Positions 1 through 8,199 of a stretch of DNA of 64,000 bases are shown in pieces; the stretch's first letter is position 1, and each line of letters starts with the position of its first letter. Under the pieces are notes generated by a model that saw only the letters and a program-made list of their open reading frames with translations, had not been told where the DNA came from and searched no databases. Position numbers and translations under genes: made by a program. Origin of the DNA: Fulvivirga ulvae (GTDB taxonomy: Bacteria > Bacteroidota > Bacteroidia > Cytophagales > Cyclobacteriaceae); assembly GCF_021389975.1 (NCBI RefSeq), contig NZ_CP089981.1, forward strand, positions 3,125,501 to 3,189,500, given 5' to 3'.

Positions 1-161
1 TTCCGACTTGATCCTATATCCCTGTTTTTTAACTTTTGTTTGGCTTGCCTGATGATTTACCGGTTATAAATTATTAGTTTTGAGGTTGTTGCATTTAATG
101 AATAGGTCTAATTAGTTGATTTGCCCTGGGATAGAGCAACCGCAGGCATATGCCTTGTTTT

Positions 162-360
162 GGGAATTACTTCTCTAATTGAGAGAGCAACGAATATATT
201 AGAAGCCCCTGACCTTATAATACAGGCCGTTTATTTGATTGGCATGCCGGTTGAATAACACCTGTTCGGTTAGGTTGAAAAGTAAAGCTGTACAATCGTT
301 TTAGTTGGTTTTAGCATGTACGGCTGGGCCGTCCTCTGGTTAGGGATGGCCCTTCTTTTT
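162..360 (+). ncRNA. Repeat RNA copy A, candidate structured small RNA with terminator
   Basis: First of three related units. It starts with GGGAATTACTTCTC (162-175), matching GGGACAATTTTCTC of the other copies. About 106 nt later comes the strongly conserved block GGTTAGGTTGAA (268-279). Then follows a hairpin with arms GCTGTACA (287-294) and TGTACGGC (317-324), 8 pairs with one G-T, enclosing the conserved loop TTAGTTGGTTTT. A terminator follows: stem GGGCCGTCC (326-334) with GGATGGCCC ending at 352, then TTCTTTTT. The paired bases differ from copies B and C while pairing is kept, which argues for RNA structure. Function is unknown. Confidence 0.55.
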
Positions 361-690
361 ATTGCCGTATTGGATTCAGTCGAACCTGTCAATGTAACGG
401 ATCGGAAATGTGGCTTGCTACATAAGCTCGCAGAAATCGGCAACCCACACCTATAGTTTTTAATCCTGGTTTACAATCTGCTTGTTGATTACAAATAAGC
501 AAGATATCCCTCAAACGCTGGTTCAAAATGTACTGATCATATAGTACTTAAAACTTGAGTTAATGTGTAATCCCTATACTCAGTTTAATCAGCAGTAGTT
601 AATCTACCTTCATCATCAGTAGTTTAACAGTATAATATGTGCTTGGTCGATGGGCACTTTCAATATTTGTTCTCACCTGTTACCTTAGTG

Positions 691-757
691 ATAATTAAAG
701 CCAACTATAGACAACGAATTATCCTCTGGAGCCAGGTCTCCAGAGGATTTTTTGTTT
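691..757 (+). ncRNA. Hairpin plus strong terminator, loop complementary to copies A-C
   Basis: A hairpin with arms ATAATT (691-696) and AATTAT (717-722) is followed at once by a perfect 11-bp terminator stem, ATCCTCTGGAG (721-731) with CTCCAGAGGAT (738-748), then a T-rich run. The 20-nt loop contains AAAGCCAACTA (697-707), which can pair over 11 bases (one G-U) with the conserved loop TAGTTGGTTTT of copies A and B. The architecture (loop hairpin directly before a terminator) mirrors the repeated units, but the primary sequence is not a recognisable fourth copy. The 5' end of the transcript cannot be placed. The terminator is certain; the RNA gene is inference. Confidence 0.5.
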
Positions 758-1043
758 TTGGAAAGCCCCCCTGATTATTCCAGATCTTTATGGGCCAAGC
801 TAAAAGCCTGTCGGGTAAGCGAATCTGAAAGTGAAAATCTTGACTCGTCAAGTTGATCGCTGAAAATCAGTAAATCGTGTCTACTACTATTTTATACTGG
901 CGGGCCCTCTGCTTTTGTCTATTGCTGTTAGCAGCTACCACTCAAACAAGGGAGTCGAAAAATTACTTTCTCCCAAGAACCTGATCTTTTTATGGACAAA
1001 GCAGTTACAGAGATCGAAAACCTGCACTATCAAGACCCATCCC

Positions 1044-1238
1044 GGGACAATTTTCTCTTATTGGATCGTGTGAAGCCCCGGAAAGCTCGTTCAAGGGCAT
1101 TTAGGGAGGAAACTATGACTGGCACAGGTGTTGTAATCAAATTTATCGGTTAGGTTGAACAAGCTGTAATACTCGTTTTTAGTTGGTTTTAACGAGCAAA
1201 CAGTCGAAAGCCGCTCTCTGGTAAAGGGCGGCTTTTTT
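1044..1238 (+). ncRNA. Repeat RNA copy B, candidate structured small RNA with terminator
   Basis: It opens with GGGACAATTTTCTC at 1044 and carries the GGCA-N5-GTTG block near 1121, then GGTTAGGTTGAA at 1148, exactly 104 nt from the start, the same spacing as in copy C. The hairpin has a lower stem CTGT (1164-1167) with ACAG (1200-1203) and an upper stem CTCGTT (1172-1177) with AACGAG (1191-1196), around the conserved loop TTTAGTTGGTTTT. The terminator is AGCCGC with GCGGCT between 1209 and 1232, followed by a T run. B and C lie exactly 276 nt apart over both conserved blocks, so they are an old tandem duplication. Confidence 0.6.
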
Positions 1239-1319
1239 ATTGTCTCAATTTTCGGAGTATTTAGATTAAGAATGCTGCAAATATGATCATCAGGATATTT
1301 AATTGAGCGACGTCATTTC

Positions 1320-1519
1320 GGGACAATTTTCTCCTTTTGGGATGTAAAAACTGGTTATAACCCTTGTTTTTGCCTGTTGAATGGAGCTTTTGCTTCTGGC
1401 ATATGCGTTGCAACTGCTAAATTGGTTAGGTTGAAAAAGAAAGCTGTAATACTCGTTTTTAGTTGGTTTAACGAGAGCAGTCTATGGCCGTCCCCTGGTT
1501 AGGGACGGCTTCTTTTTTT
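1320..1519 (+). ncRNA. Repeat RNA copy C, candidate structured small RNA with terminator
   Basis: GGGACAATTTTCTC starts at 1320 and GGTTAGGTTGAA at 1424. The hairpin has CTGT (1444-1447) with GCAG (1477-1480) and CTCGTT (1452-1457) with AACGAG (1470-1475). The lower stem pairs T with G where copy B pairs T with A, a compensated change. The terminator GCCGTCCC (1488-1495) with GGGACGGC (1502-1509) and a long T run overlaps the stop codon of the convergent symporter gene, so the same hairpin may serve both strands. Confidence 0.6.
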
Positions 1520-2962
1520 ATATAGCATCAATAACCCAAGGAAGGTGATCCCACCGTTCACGATCAGGATTTCGAAGCCAAATTTATAACCGTTCAGAAG
1601 TTCCTCCGAGTTTTCACTGATCCAGTAAGAAAGAGCGGGAGAGAGAAGGCATACAACAGGTACACCATAGTCCCTGACCTGAAGCTTTGTAAATAAGCCA
1701 AACGAATATAACCCTAATAATGGTCCGTAGGTATATCCGGCAGCGGTAAATACGGCTTTTATTACAGCTTCATTATTTATTTCTTTAAAAAGTATAATGA
1801 CCAGGAACATAACCACTGAAAATCCCAGGTGTACCATCAGTCTTGTGTTTCTTTGTTTATGCTGAAGCTCCAGAGTAGTTTCATGCTCTTTGAAATTAAG
1901 AAAGTCTACACAAAATGAAGTGGTAAGTGCTGTGAGGGCTGAGTCTGCGCTTGAATAAGCGGCCGCGATTATTCCCAATAGAAAGACTATACCGGCAATA
2001 ACATTGAAATGATCGCGTGCCAACATAGGGAAAAGGTCATCTGTTCTTTCAGGGAGAGGTATGCCATTGCTGTTGGCATACATATACAGTAGTGCCCCCA
2101 TTGACAGGAAAAACAGGTTGGCGAATACCAGGATCACCGAAAACCAGAACATATTTTTCTGGGCTTCCCCAAGATTTTTACAAGTCAGGTTCTTTTGCAT
2201 CATGTCCTGATCCAGTCCCGTCATTACAATGGCTATAAAAGCACCGGCAAAAAATTGCTTAAAGAAGTTTTTACCTGTTTGCCAGTCCCAGAAGAATATT
2301 TGAGAATACTCACTTTCACTGATCACTGCCGGGATGTCGCCAAGAGACAGTTTAAGATCCTGGCTGATGAGGTAAATCACTATGCCCACTGCAGATAGCA
2401 TAAACAAAGTCTGAAGCGTATCTGTCCATACAATGGTTTTTATGCCACCGCGGAAAGTATAAAGCCATATGAGCACGATAGTTACCAGTACGGTTACGGA
2501 AAAATCCACATTCCAGGCATCAAATAAGAAAATCTGTAAAACACCAGCGACGAGGAAAAGCCTGAAGGAAGATCCGATCACCCTTGAAAGTAGAAAATAG
2601 AATGCGCCTGTTTTGTAAGACCAAAACCCAAAACGTTGCTCAAGATACCCGTAAATAGAGATCAGATTTAACCTGTAGTACAGCGGCATCAATACTGTGG
2701 CAATCACCAAATAGCCAAGCAGGTATCCCAATACCATTTGCATATAGGAAAATTGAGTGTCAGCAACCCATCCCGGTACGGAGATGAACGTGACACCAGA
2801 CAATGAGGCGCCAATCATACCAAATGCTACTAAGTACCAGGGCGACTGGCGGTTGGCCGTAAAGAAAGTGCTCGAGTCGCTTCTTCGTGTAGTAGTGAAA
2901 GAAATGGTGATTAGCAGAGCAAAATAGACAGCAATTACAGTTATTACTAAAGTAGGAGTCAT
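1499..2962 (-). CDS. Sodium:solute symporter (SSS family)
   Basis: An inner-membrane secondary transporter that would use the sodium gradient to import a small solute; the substrate cannot be read from the sequence. The protein of 487 residues is hydrophobic throughout, with about 13 predicted helices. It shows typical SSS blocks: FGMIGASLSGVTFISVPG near the N-terminus, FRGGIKTIVWTDTLQ in the middle and AAAYSSADSALTALTTSFCVDF in the second half. An in-frame TTG at 3016 would add 18 polar residues; I prefer the ATG at 2962, which places a hydrophobic helix right after the start as usual in this family. It is divergent from clpS, and its stop codon lies inside the terminator of repeat copy C. 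Confidence 0.85.
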   Translation of the reverse strand: MTPTLVITVIAVYFALLITISFTTTRRSDSSTFFTANRQSPWYLVAFGMIGASLSGVTFISVPGWVADTQFSYMQMVLGYLLGYLVIATVLMPLYYRLNLISIYGYLEQRFGFWSYKTGAFYFLLSRVIGSSFRLFLVAGVLQIFLFDAWNVDFSVTVLVTIVLIWLYTFRGGIKTIVWTDTLQTLFMLSAVGIVIYLISQDLKLSLGDIPAVISESEYSQIFFWDWQTGKNFFKQFFAGAFIAIVMTGLDQDMMQKNLTCKNLGEAQKNMFWFSVILVFANLFFLSMGALLYMYANSNGIPLPERTDDLFPMLARDHFNVIAGIVFLLGIIAAAYSSADSALTALTTSFCVDFLNFKEHETTLELQHKQRNTRLMVHLGFSVVMFLVIILFKEINNEAVIKAVFTAAGYTYGPLLGLYSFGLFTKLQVRDYGVPVVCLLSPALSYWISENSEELLNGYKFGFEILIVNGGITFLGLLMLYKKRSRP

Positions 2963-3001
2963 AAATCGTGGAATATTCCGGCTAAAGTTGTAATTTTTTT
3001 T

Positions 3002-3009
3002 TACTTTTG
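3002..3009 (+). promoter_or_regulatory. -7 promoter box of clpS
   Basis: TACTTTTG fits the Bacteroidetes -7 consensus TAnnTTTG, 20 nt before the clpS start codon, giving a leader of roughly 14 nt. No TTTG lies at the usual -33 distance. Confidence 0.45.
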
Positions 3010-3029
3010 ACAACAAACTAAGGCTCTAT

Positions 3030-3305
3030 ATGGATTTCGGATATAAAGAAGAAGAACTTGTTGAAGTTTTAGATGATGTTGCAGATATCAAGGACCTTAT
3101 GGTGTTCAATGACGATGTGAATACATTTGATCATGTGATTGATACTTTGGTTCGTGTATGTAATCATTCTGTGGAGCAGGCTGAGCAATGTGCTTACATA
3201 ATTCATTTTAGAGGCAAATGTTCAGTGAAGCGAGGCCTTCTGAAAACGCTCAAGCCCATGCAGGAGGCTATTTGCGATGAAGGTATCGATGCCCGCGTAG
3301 TGTAA
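3030..3305 (+). CDS. clpS: ATP-dependent Clp protease adaptor ClpS
   Basis: ClpS binds proteins with N-degron residues and hands them to the ClpA/ClpC chaperone of the Clp protease in the cytoplasm. The 91-residue protein has the core signature: VFNDDVNTFDHVIDTLVRV (residues about 25-43, the NDD-TF-VI pattern that contacts the N-degron), then AYIIHFRGKCSVKRG (the conserved helix with H-x2-G). Length is in the family range. The short acidic N-terminal tail is typical of the flexible delivery segment. It stands alone, divergent from the symporter, with its own -7 box. Confidence 0.9.
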   Translation: MDFGYKEEELVEVLDDVADIKDLMVFNDDVNTFDHVIDTLVRVCNHSVEQAEQCAYIIHFRGKCSVKRGLLKTLKPMQEAICDEGIDARVV

Positions 3306-3401
3306 TTACCTACAACAGAAGTGTAGCAATCATTTTTTTCTTTGAGGCCTCTCCCGAGGTCGGTAACATTTTTGTTTATAATTCAGGACTGTGATAATCT
3401 T

Positions 3402-3430
3402 TTTGTTTATCCCCTTGTTACATATCTTTG
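3402..3430 (+). promoter_or_regulatory. Promoter of recR
   Basis: TTTG at 3402-3405, then 17 nt, then TATCTTTG at 3423-3430. Both elements of the Bacteroidetes promoter are present. The recR ATG is only 9 nt after the -7 box, so the mRNA leader would be about 3 nt or absent. Confidence 0.6.
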
Positions 3431-3439
3431 AGGTAAGAT

Positions 3440-4054
3440 ATGGAATACCCCTCTAGATTAATTGAAAATGCGGTTGGAGAGATCTCGAAACTACCTGGGA
3501 TAGGGAAGAAGACTGCTTTAAGACTTGTTTTACATTTGTTGAAAGAGCCCGAAGCCACTACCATGGAGCTTTCTGAGGCCCTTACTGAGCTGCGAACCAA
3601 GATCAAGTACTGCAAAGATTGTCACAATATTTCAGATGAGGAGATATGTAATATATGCGCGAGCCATAGAAGAGACCGGTCGCTCATATGTGTTGTGGAG
3701 GATACACGGGATGTTTTAGCCATTGAAAATACCGCTCAGTACAGCGGGCTTTACCATATTTTAGGAGGAGTGATCTCTCCCATTGAGGGTATAGGTCCTT
3801 CAGAGCTTAATATAGAGCAACTCCTGCAACGTATAGAAAGTAGCAGGCCAGAGGTTAAAGAAGTTATATTTGCGCTTAGCCCTACCATGGAAGGTGACAC
3901 CACGGCCTTTTACCTTACCAAAAAGCTTAAAGAATTTGGTATAAAAATAAGCACCATTGCACGAGGTATACCTATTGGAGGAGAGTTGGAGTATACCGAT
4001 GAAATTACCCTTGGGAGGAGTATCCTGAGCAGGACGGCCTACCAGCAGGATTGA
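3440..4054 (+). CDS. recR: Recombination protein RecR
   Basis: RecR works with RecO and RecF to load RecA on single-stranded gaps during DNA repair. The 204 residues contain the family layout: an N-terminal helix-hairpin-helix (LPGIGKKTALRLVLHLL, residues about 18-34), a four-cysteine zinc finger (C58, C61, C70, C73), and a Toprim domain with VVEDTRD and the conserved P-T-x-EG-D segment SPTMEGDTTAFYL. The C-terminal RGIPIGGELEYTDEITLGRS is the hallmark of RecR. recO lies in the same window at 42591. The start is the first ATG and sits right behind a good promoter. Confidence 0.96.
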   Translation: MEYPSRLIENAVGEISKLPGIGKKTALRLVLHLLKEPEATTMELSEALTELRTKIKYCKDCHNISDEEICNICASHRRDRSLICVVEDTRDVLAIENTAQYSGLYHILGGVISPIEGIGPSELNIEQLLQRIESSRPEVKEVIFALSPTMEGDTTAFYLTKKLKEFGIKISTIARGIPIGGELEYTDEITLGRSILSRTAYQQD

Positions 4055-4189
4055 TTGCAATCGGTGTTCTGCGTTGCTGTTTTTGGTATTTTTCAAATAA
4101 AATTGTACTTCTCGCAACCATAACATGTTCAAACCGCTTGATTTTGAATGATGTACATATAAATGTCCTGATATTAAAAGTATTTCAAT

Positions 4190-4224
4190 TTTGTGGTAAG
4201 TGAATAGTATAATCTATAATTTTG
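4190..4224 (+). promoter_or_regulatory. Promoter of the aminotransferase-kinase operon
   Basis: TAATTTTG at 4217-4224 fits the -7 box; TTTG at 4190-4193 lies 23 nt upstream. Distance to the ATG at 4250 is 25 nt. Confidence 0.5.
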
Positions 4225-4249
4225 GCTCGTTTTCAAAATAAAAGAAAAA

Positions 4250-5461
4250 ATGAGTGAATTATTGACCTTCCAATTATCAGATCGTATTATGAATCTGGAA
4301 GAGTCCGCCACACTCGCGATGGCGGCAAAGGCCCGTGAATTTAAGGCCCAGGGTATTGATGTTATAAGTCTTAGCCTCGGAGAACCCGATTTTAAGACCC
4401 CTAAACATATACAAGAGGGAGCCAAACGGGCTATTGATGAAGGTAAATATTTTGCCTACCCTCCGGTGCCGGGTTATCAGGATTTAAGGGAAGCAATAGC
4501 CAGGAAGCTAAAGGATGAAAATAATATAGACTACAAAGCTGAGAACATTGTAGTTTCCAATGGAGCGAAGCAATCTATTGCCAATGTGATGTTGGCTTTG
4601 CTTAACCCCGGAGATGAGGTTGTAGTTTTTTCTCCTTACTGGGTGAGTTATTCAGCGCTTATTGAGCTGGCAGAAGGAAAGCCGGTATTTATCAAAGGAG
4701 GTATAGAAAATGACTTCAAGGCGACGGCCCAACAATTGAAAGACGCTATTACCGATAAAACAAAAGCTGTAATATATTCTTCCCCCTGTAATCCTACAGG
4801 TTCTGTATTTACCAGAAAAGAATTGGAAGATATTGCCGAAGTGATTAAGCAACATGATAATCTCATAATTATTGCCGATGAAATATATGAGCATATCAAC
4901 TATACCGAAGATAAAGTGAGCATAGCTTCACTCCCTGGGATGGTAGATCGTACCGTAACCGTGAATGGCTTTGCAAAAGGCTTTGCCATGACAGGGTGGA
5001 GAGTTGGTTATATCGGTGCGCCACTATGGCTGGCTAAGGGCTGTAATAAAGTGCAGGGACAGATCACATCTGCTAACTGCTCCATTGCTCAAAGGGCTGC
5101 ACTTACAGCATTAACCAGTGATCTTGGCCCGACCAGGGAGATGACCAGGGCTTACGACGAAAGAAGACAATTAGTATATGAACTTCTACAGGATATCCCG
5201 GGTATCAAAACTAATATGCCTAAGGGAGCATTCTATTTCTTTCCTGATGTGAGTGCTTATTTTGGTAAATCTGCCGGAGAGCTGAAAATCAACAATGGCA
5301 GTGACCTGTGTATGTATATTCTTGAGAAGGCTCATGTTTCGCTGGTTACCGGAGAGGCTTTTGGAGACCCTGACTGTGTAAGGTTATCATACGCCGCATC
5401 AGAGCAGGAACTGAGAGAGGCGTTGAAACGAATAAAAGAAGCCTTAAGTGAACTGTCTTAA
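4250..5461 (+). CDS. PLP-dependent aminotransferase, class I (aspartate/prephenate type)
   Basis: A cytoplasmic enzyme that moves an amino group between an amino acid and a 2-oxo acid using pyridoxal phosphate. The 403 residues show the type-I fold markers: SLGEPDFKTP near 42, the cofactor-phosphate loop SNGAKQSI (103-110), SSPCNPTGSVF with N181, ADEIYEH (209-215) for the pyridine ring, and the Schiff-base lysine K243 in NGFAKGFAMTGWRVGY. The motif set fits subgroup Ib enzymes, which act on aspartate and sometimes prephenate; the exact substrate is inference. Its TAA stop overlaps the ATG of the next gene by one base, so the two are translated from one mRNA. Confidence 0.88.
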   Translation: MSELLTFQLSDRIMNLEESATLAMAAKAREFKAQGIDVISLSLGEPDFKTPKHIQEGAKRAIDEGKYFAYPPVPGYQDLREAIARKLKDENNIDYKAENIVVSNGAKQSIANVMLALLNPGDEVVVFSPYWVSYSALIELAEGKPVFIKGGIENDFKATAQQLKDAITDKTKAVIYSSPCNPTGSVFTRKELEDIAEVIKQHDNLIIIADEIYEHINYTEDKVSIASLPGMVDRTVTVNGFAKGFAMTGWRVGYIGAPLWLAKGCNKVQGQITSANCSIAQRAALTALTSDLGPTREMTRAYDERRQLVYELLQDIPGIKTNMPKGAFYFFPDVSAYFGKSAGELKINNGSDLCMYILEKAHVSLVTGEAFGDPDCVRLSYAASEQELREALKRIKEALSELS

Positions 5462-6453
5462 TGCAATTTAAATCCATTGATGAGATATTTGTGGCCTTCG
5501 ATCAGCTAAAGGTGCTGATTATAGGTGATGTGATGGTGGATGCCTACATCTGGGGGGCTGTAGAGCGAATATCTCCTGAAGCTCCCGTTCCTGTGGTAAG
5601 GGCCACGAAACGGGACTTCAGATTAGGTGGGGCCGCCAATGTTGCTCTCAATATCCAGTCACTTGGGGCAAAGCCGATCCTATGTGCCGTGGTAGGAGAT
5701 GATGACAATGGTAAACGCTTCATTGAAAGACTGCAGGAAAAAAATATTTCTTCAGAATGTATCGTGATAAGCAGTGAGCGCCCTACAACGGTTAAAACCC
5801 GTATCATGACGACTCATCAGCATGTGGTGCGCGTAGATGAAGAAACAGACAAACTACTAAGTAAACAGGAAGAGGAAAATGTATGGAAGCAGATCAAAAA
5901 AGTGCTTCCAACTGCCGATGTAGTTATTTTCGAAGATTACGACAAAGGCGTTATCAGCAAAAATCTTATCAAAAAAACGGTAGATCTCGCAAGAAATAGC
6001 AGTATACCTGTAGTGGTAGATCCGAAGAAACGCAACTTTCTTAGCTACAAAGGGGTAACATTATTTAAGCCCAACCTGAAGGAGTTGAAAGAAGGCTTAA
6101 AAGTCGACTTTGAAAAGAATGACCAGGCTGAAATAGAACGTTCGGTTGAGATGTTGACGACGAAACTCAGTAGTGAGGGAAGCCTGATAACGCTTTCAGA
6201 AAGAGGTGTATACATTCAGTATGGAGGACAGAAGCACCTGATACCTGCGCATGTGCGGGAGATTTCAGATGTGTCAGGTGCAGGAGATACAGTGATCAGT
6301 ATTGCCGCCATAGCCGTTGCTTTAAATTTATCACCTTTTCTCATTGCCGCGCTGTCCAATCTTGGAGGCGGACTGGTGTGTGAGCATATAGGTGTGGTGC
6401 CCATAGAAAAACAAGCCCTGTTAGAAGAAGCCAAAAAACATAACTGGTTGTAA
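5461..6453 (+). CDS. PfkB-family kinase, HldE domain-1 type (heptose 7-phosphate kinase)
   Basis: It matches the N-terminal kinase half of HldE/RfaE, which phosphorylates D-glycero-D-manno-heptose 7-phosphate on the way to ADP-heptose for lipopolysaccharide. Visible motifs: GDVMVDAYIWGAVERISPEA (the substrate-binding start typical of RfaE), LGGAANVALN, and the catalytic DVSGAGDT near residue 270 with the anion hole and base. The 330 residues end after the kinase domain; the nucleotidyltransferase half of bifunctional HldE is absent, so a separate gene elsewhere would have to supply it. It is translationally coupled to the upstream aminotransferase. Substrate assignment rests on family resemblance. 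Confidence 0.8.
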   Translation: MQFKSIDEIFVAFDQLKVLIIGDVMVDAYIWGAVERISPEAPVPVVRATKRDFRLGGAANVALNIQSLGAKPILCAVVGDDDNGKRFIERLQEKNISSECIVISSERPTTVKTRIMTTHQHVVRVDEETDKLLSKQEEENVWKQIKKVLPTADVVIFEDYDKGVISKNLIKKTVDLARNSSIPVVVDPKKRNFLSYKGVTLFKPNLKELKEGLKVDFEKNDQAEIERSVEMLTTKLSSEGSLITLSERGVYIQYGGQKHLIPAHVREISDVSGAGDTVISIAAIAVALNLSPFLIAALSNLGGGLVCEHIGVVPIEKQALLEEAKKHNWL

Positions 6454-6601
6454 TAATAATATTGGTAAAACCGGTAAGCTGTGAATCAGTGAACTGTAAA
6501 CGGAGCAGGGATCAGGCGGAATTTCCGGGAGTCACCAGCTTTTGCCTCAGTGTTTGACAAATAGTTGTTTGGCCATGAGTGGATTATAAACAGTGAATAA
6601 A

Positions 6602-6639
6602 AAAATACCCCAAAAGCACCTGGGCCTTTGGGGTATTTT
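6602..6639. terminator. Bidirectional terminator
   Basis: AAAATACCCCAAA (6602-6614) pairs with TTTGGGGTATTTT (6627-6639); A and T tails let it work on both strands. It separates the heptose-kinase operon from the convergent CarboxypepD_reg gene. The spacer before it (6454-6600) holds no gene. Confidence 0.85.
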
Positions 6640-6748
6640 CGTGTCTATAGTTGGCTTTAATTGATGTTAAGTACGCCATTTTGATCGGGAATGGAAAGGT
6701 GGATGCGACAGTTGGCAATAAACGGCGACGAGCTGTCGGATTTTAAGA

Positions 6749-7963
6749 TTAATATTCAAATTGCTCCTCAAGATTCCCCAGTTTTTCAAGGTCCCTGACT
6801 ATTTCCTTGTCCAGTGGAGTGTCTTTTATGACATTATAGTTATTCCAAAACTCTTTATTATACTTTTCATCCTGGTATTGAAGTCCGTATCTTTTCATCT
6901 TCTGCGTACTTCCTATTCTTTCTGTCGGATCCGGATGTACCTTGTTAATCAGTAGTTCCTGGTATAGTTCAGTTTCGAATTTCAATTTATTCGTATTTTC
7001 ATCATACCAGTTGATCTTCGAGGTGAGGTTCATATAGTTCAGGTACATTTTGCCACCATACTCTTTAAAATCGATTACCTTTTTATCACTTATGTATTTA
7101 CTCACGAGGTTTTTCTTTCTCCTGATGACCGCATCATTATAGTTTCTTTCAAACTCCATTCTTATAATAGCATAGTTCTGAGTAGCTATGTAAAGCTTTA
7201 AGTGATAATCAGCATCAATTGAGACAACAAAAACTCTATGACCATTATAGTAAGAGGTTCTTAACCTTTTGAAGCTGTCAAAAAATACCTGTTCAGAAGG
7301 AAACTGTCTGTACCTGACATTGTTATGCAACAACAATTCTTCAAGCAGATTGCTCTGATCAAAATATTTAGTGAACTTGTTATTGTAACCAAGACTTTTG
7401 CGTACTTCCATCAGCGCTACACGCTCCCTTAACCGGTTTTTATTACGTGGCTCTTTATAATCTTCGTCATATATTTTTACAGCGGCTTCCAGCAGGGAAA
7501 AATATATTCCGCCTACTTTTTTCAAATCCCTGTAAAAGCCATCCAGCAAGAACGGAGTCATCGGGTAGTTTTCTTCTATTCTGGTGAGTGCTATACTCAC
7601 AATATCTCCACCATTGAGGGAGTCATGAATAACTACTTCATCCAGCATCTGAACAGCCTTGTTGAGCCCGAATATTACAGTATCCTTTCGAAGGAGGTTC
7701 CTTATTGGTGCCTCCATGTTTTCGTAGCCCAGCATACTTATGACAAGCACTTCGTTTTTGAGATTGGAGGGTATGTGGAAGTCAAATTCGCCAATAGCGT
7801 TTGAGACTGTACCAATGGGTTTGCCTCTTATACCTATAGAGGCAAAAGTTAATGGCTCACTTGTTTCCCTGTCAACAATTTTCCCCGAAATTGTAATCGT
7901 AGACTGGGCATGCGCAAAAAAATATATAACGCATAAAAATAATGTGAGACATAAAAGCCGCAT
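6749..7963 (-). CDS. Secreted CarboxypepD_reg-like domain protein
   Basis: An exported protein of 404 residues. Residues 1-19 form a signal peptide ending in AHAQS. Residues about 23-105 form a carboxypeptidase-D regulatory-like beta-sandwich (ITISGKIVDRETSEPLTFAS, then SNAIGEFDFHIP), ending in the LDEVVIHD segment familiar from TonB-dependent receptors. The remaining 300 residues have no receptor barrel that I can recognise; they are rich in aromatic and charged residues and resemble the unnamed C-terminal regions of other Bacteroidetes CarboxypepD_reg proteins. Periplasmic or outer-membrane location is inferred from the signal peptide. It is a single gene, convergent with the kinase operon. 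Function unknown. Confidence 0.7.
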   Translation of the reverse strand: MRLLCLTLFLCVIYFFAHAQSTITISGKIVDRETSEPLTFASIGIRGKPIGTVSNAIGEFDFHIPSNLKNEVLVISMLGYENMEAPIRNLLRKDTVIFGLNKAVQMLDEVVIHDSLNGGDIVSIALTRIEENYPMTPFLLDGFYRDLKKVGGIYFSLLEAAVKIYDEDYKEPRNKNRLRERVALMEVRKSLGYNNKFTKYFDQSNLLEELLLHNNVRYRQFPSEQVFFDSFKRLRTSYYNGHRVFVVSIDADYHLKLYIATQNYAIIRMEFERNYNDAVIRRKKNLVSKYISDKKVIDFKEYGGKMYLNYMNLTSKINWYDENTNKLKFETELYQELLINKVHPDPTERIGSTQKMKRYGLQYQDEKYNKEFWNNYNVIKDTPLDKEIVRDLEKLGNLEEQFEY

Positions 7964-8157
7964 ATAGTTGATTTGTTTGTAAGCCGTGACGGACTTTAAA
8001 GATCAAAGATGTGAACGAAACCGCACTTTGTCAATATTTGTTGTTATGATAACCTTTTCAAAGAGGAATAATACGTTTTTAATTTAAAATTATTCTTAAT
8101 TAACGTGTCTTTTTCTTAAAATGTATACTCAAAGAAATTTTTAAATCATCTCTAATA

Positions 8158-8165
8158 TAAGTTTG
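8158..8165 (+). promoter_or_regulatory. -7 promoter box of the sensor kinase
   Basis: TAAGTTTG fits TAnnTTTG, 34 nt before the TTG start of the kinase. No -33 TTTG at the usual distance. Confidence 0.35.
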
Positions 8166-8199
8166 AATGCTTAAATTAGTAAAATAAAAGCAGTAGCCT

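Larger units (their letters stand above)
1..1498. other. 1.5-kb stretch without a protein gene; holds repeated RNA-like units
   Basis: I see no credible coding frame here. What can be seen is three diverged copies of a roughly 200-nt unit (starting near 162, 1044 and 1320), each ending in a hairpin and a T-tailed terminator, plus a separate hairpin/terminator unit at 691-757. A TAGTTTTG match to the Bacteroidetes -7 box lies at 75-82, upstream of the first copy; I see no equally good box in front of the other two copies. The spans 361-690 and 758-1043 show nothing I can name. All terminators have their T-run on the + strand, so transcription should run rightwards. Confidence 0.6.

Noticed and set aside
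515..540. Possible tRNA T-loop (GGTTCAAAA)
   Set aside because: No cloverleaf can be drawn around it; there is no matching acceptor stem or CCA end.
162..1519. CRISPR-like array
   Set aside because: Repeats are about 200 nt, diverged, unevenly spaced and end in terminators; there are no short identical repeats with unique spacers and no cas genes.
2195..2398. Small + strand gene inside the symporter region
   Set aside because: Antisense shadow of the symporter gene, with no start context or family resemblance.
1499..3016. Longer symporter starting at TTG 3016
   Set aside because: It adds 18 polar residues not seen in the family, and ATG 2962 starts right before the first membrane helix.
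6660..6748. Hairpin CGACAG/CTGTCG as terminator of the CarboxypepD_reg gene
   Set aside because: The loop is long and no T-run follows on the minus strand; the nearby 6602-6639 hairpin is far better.
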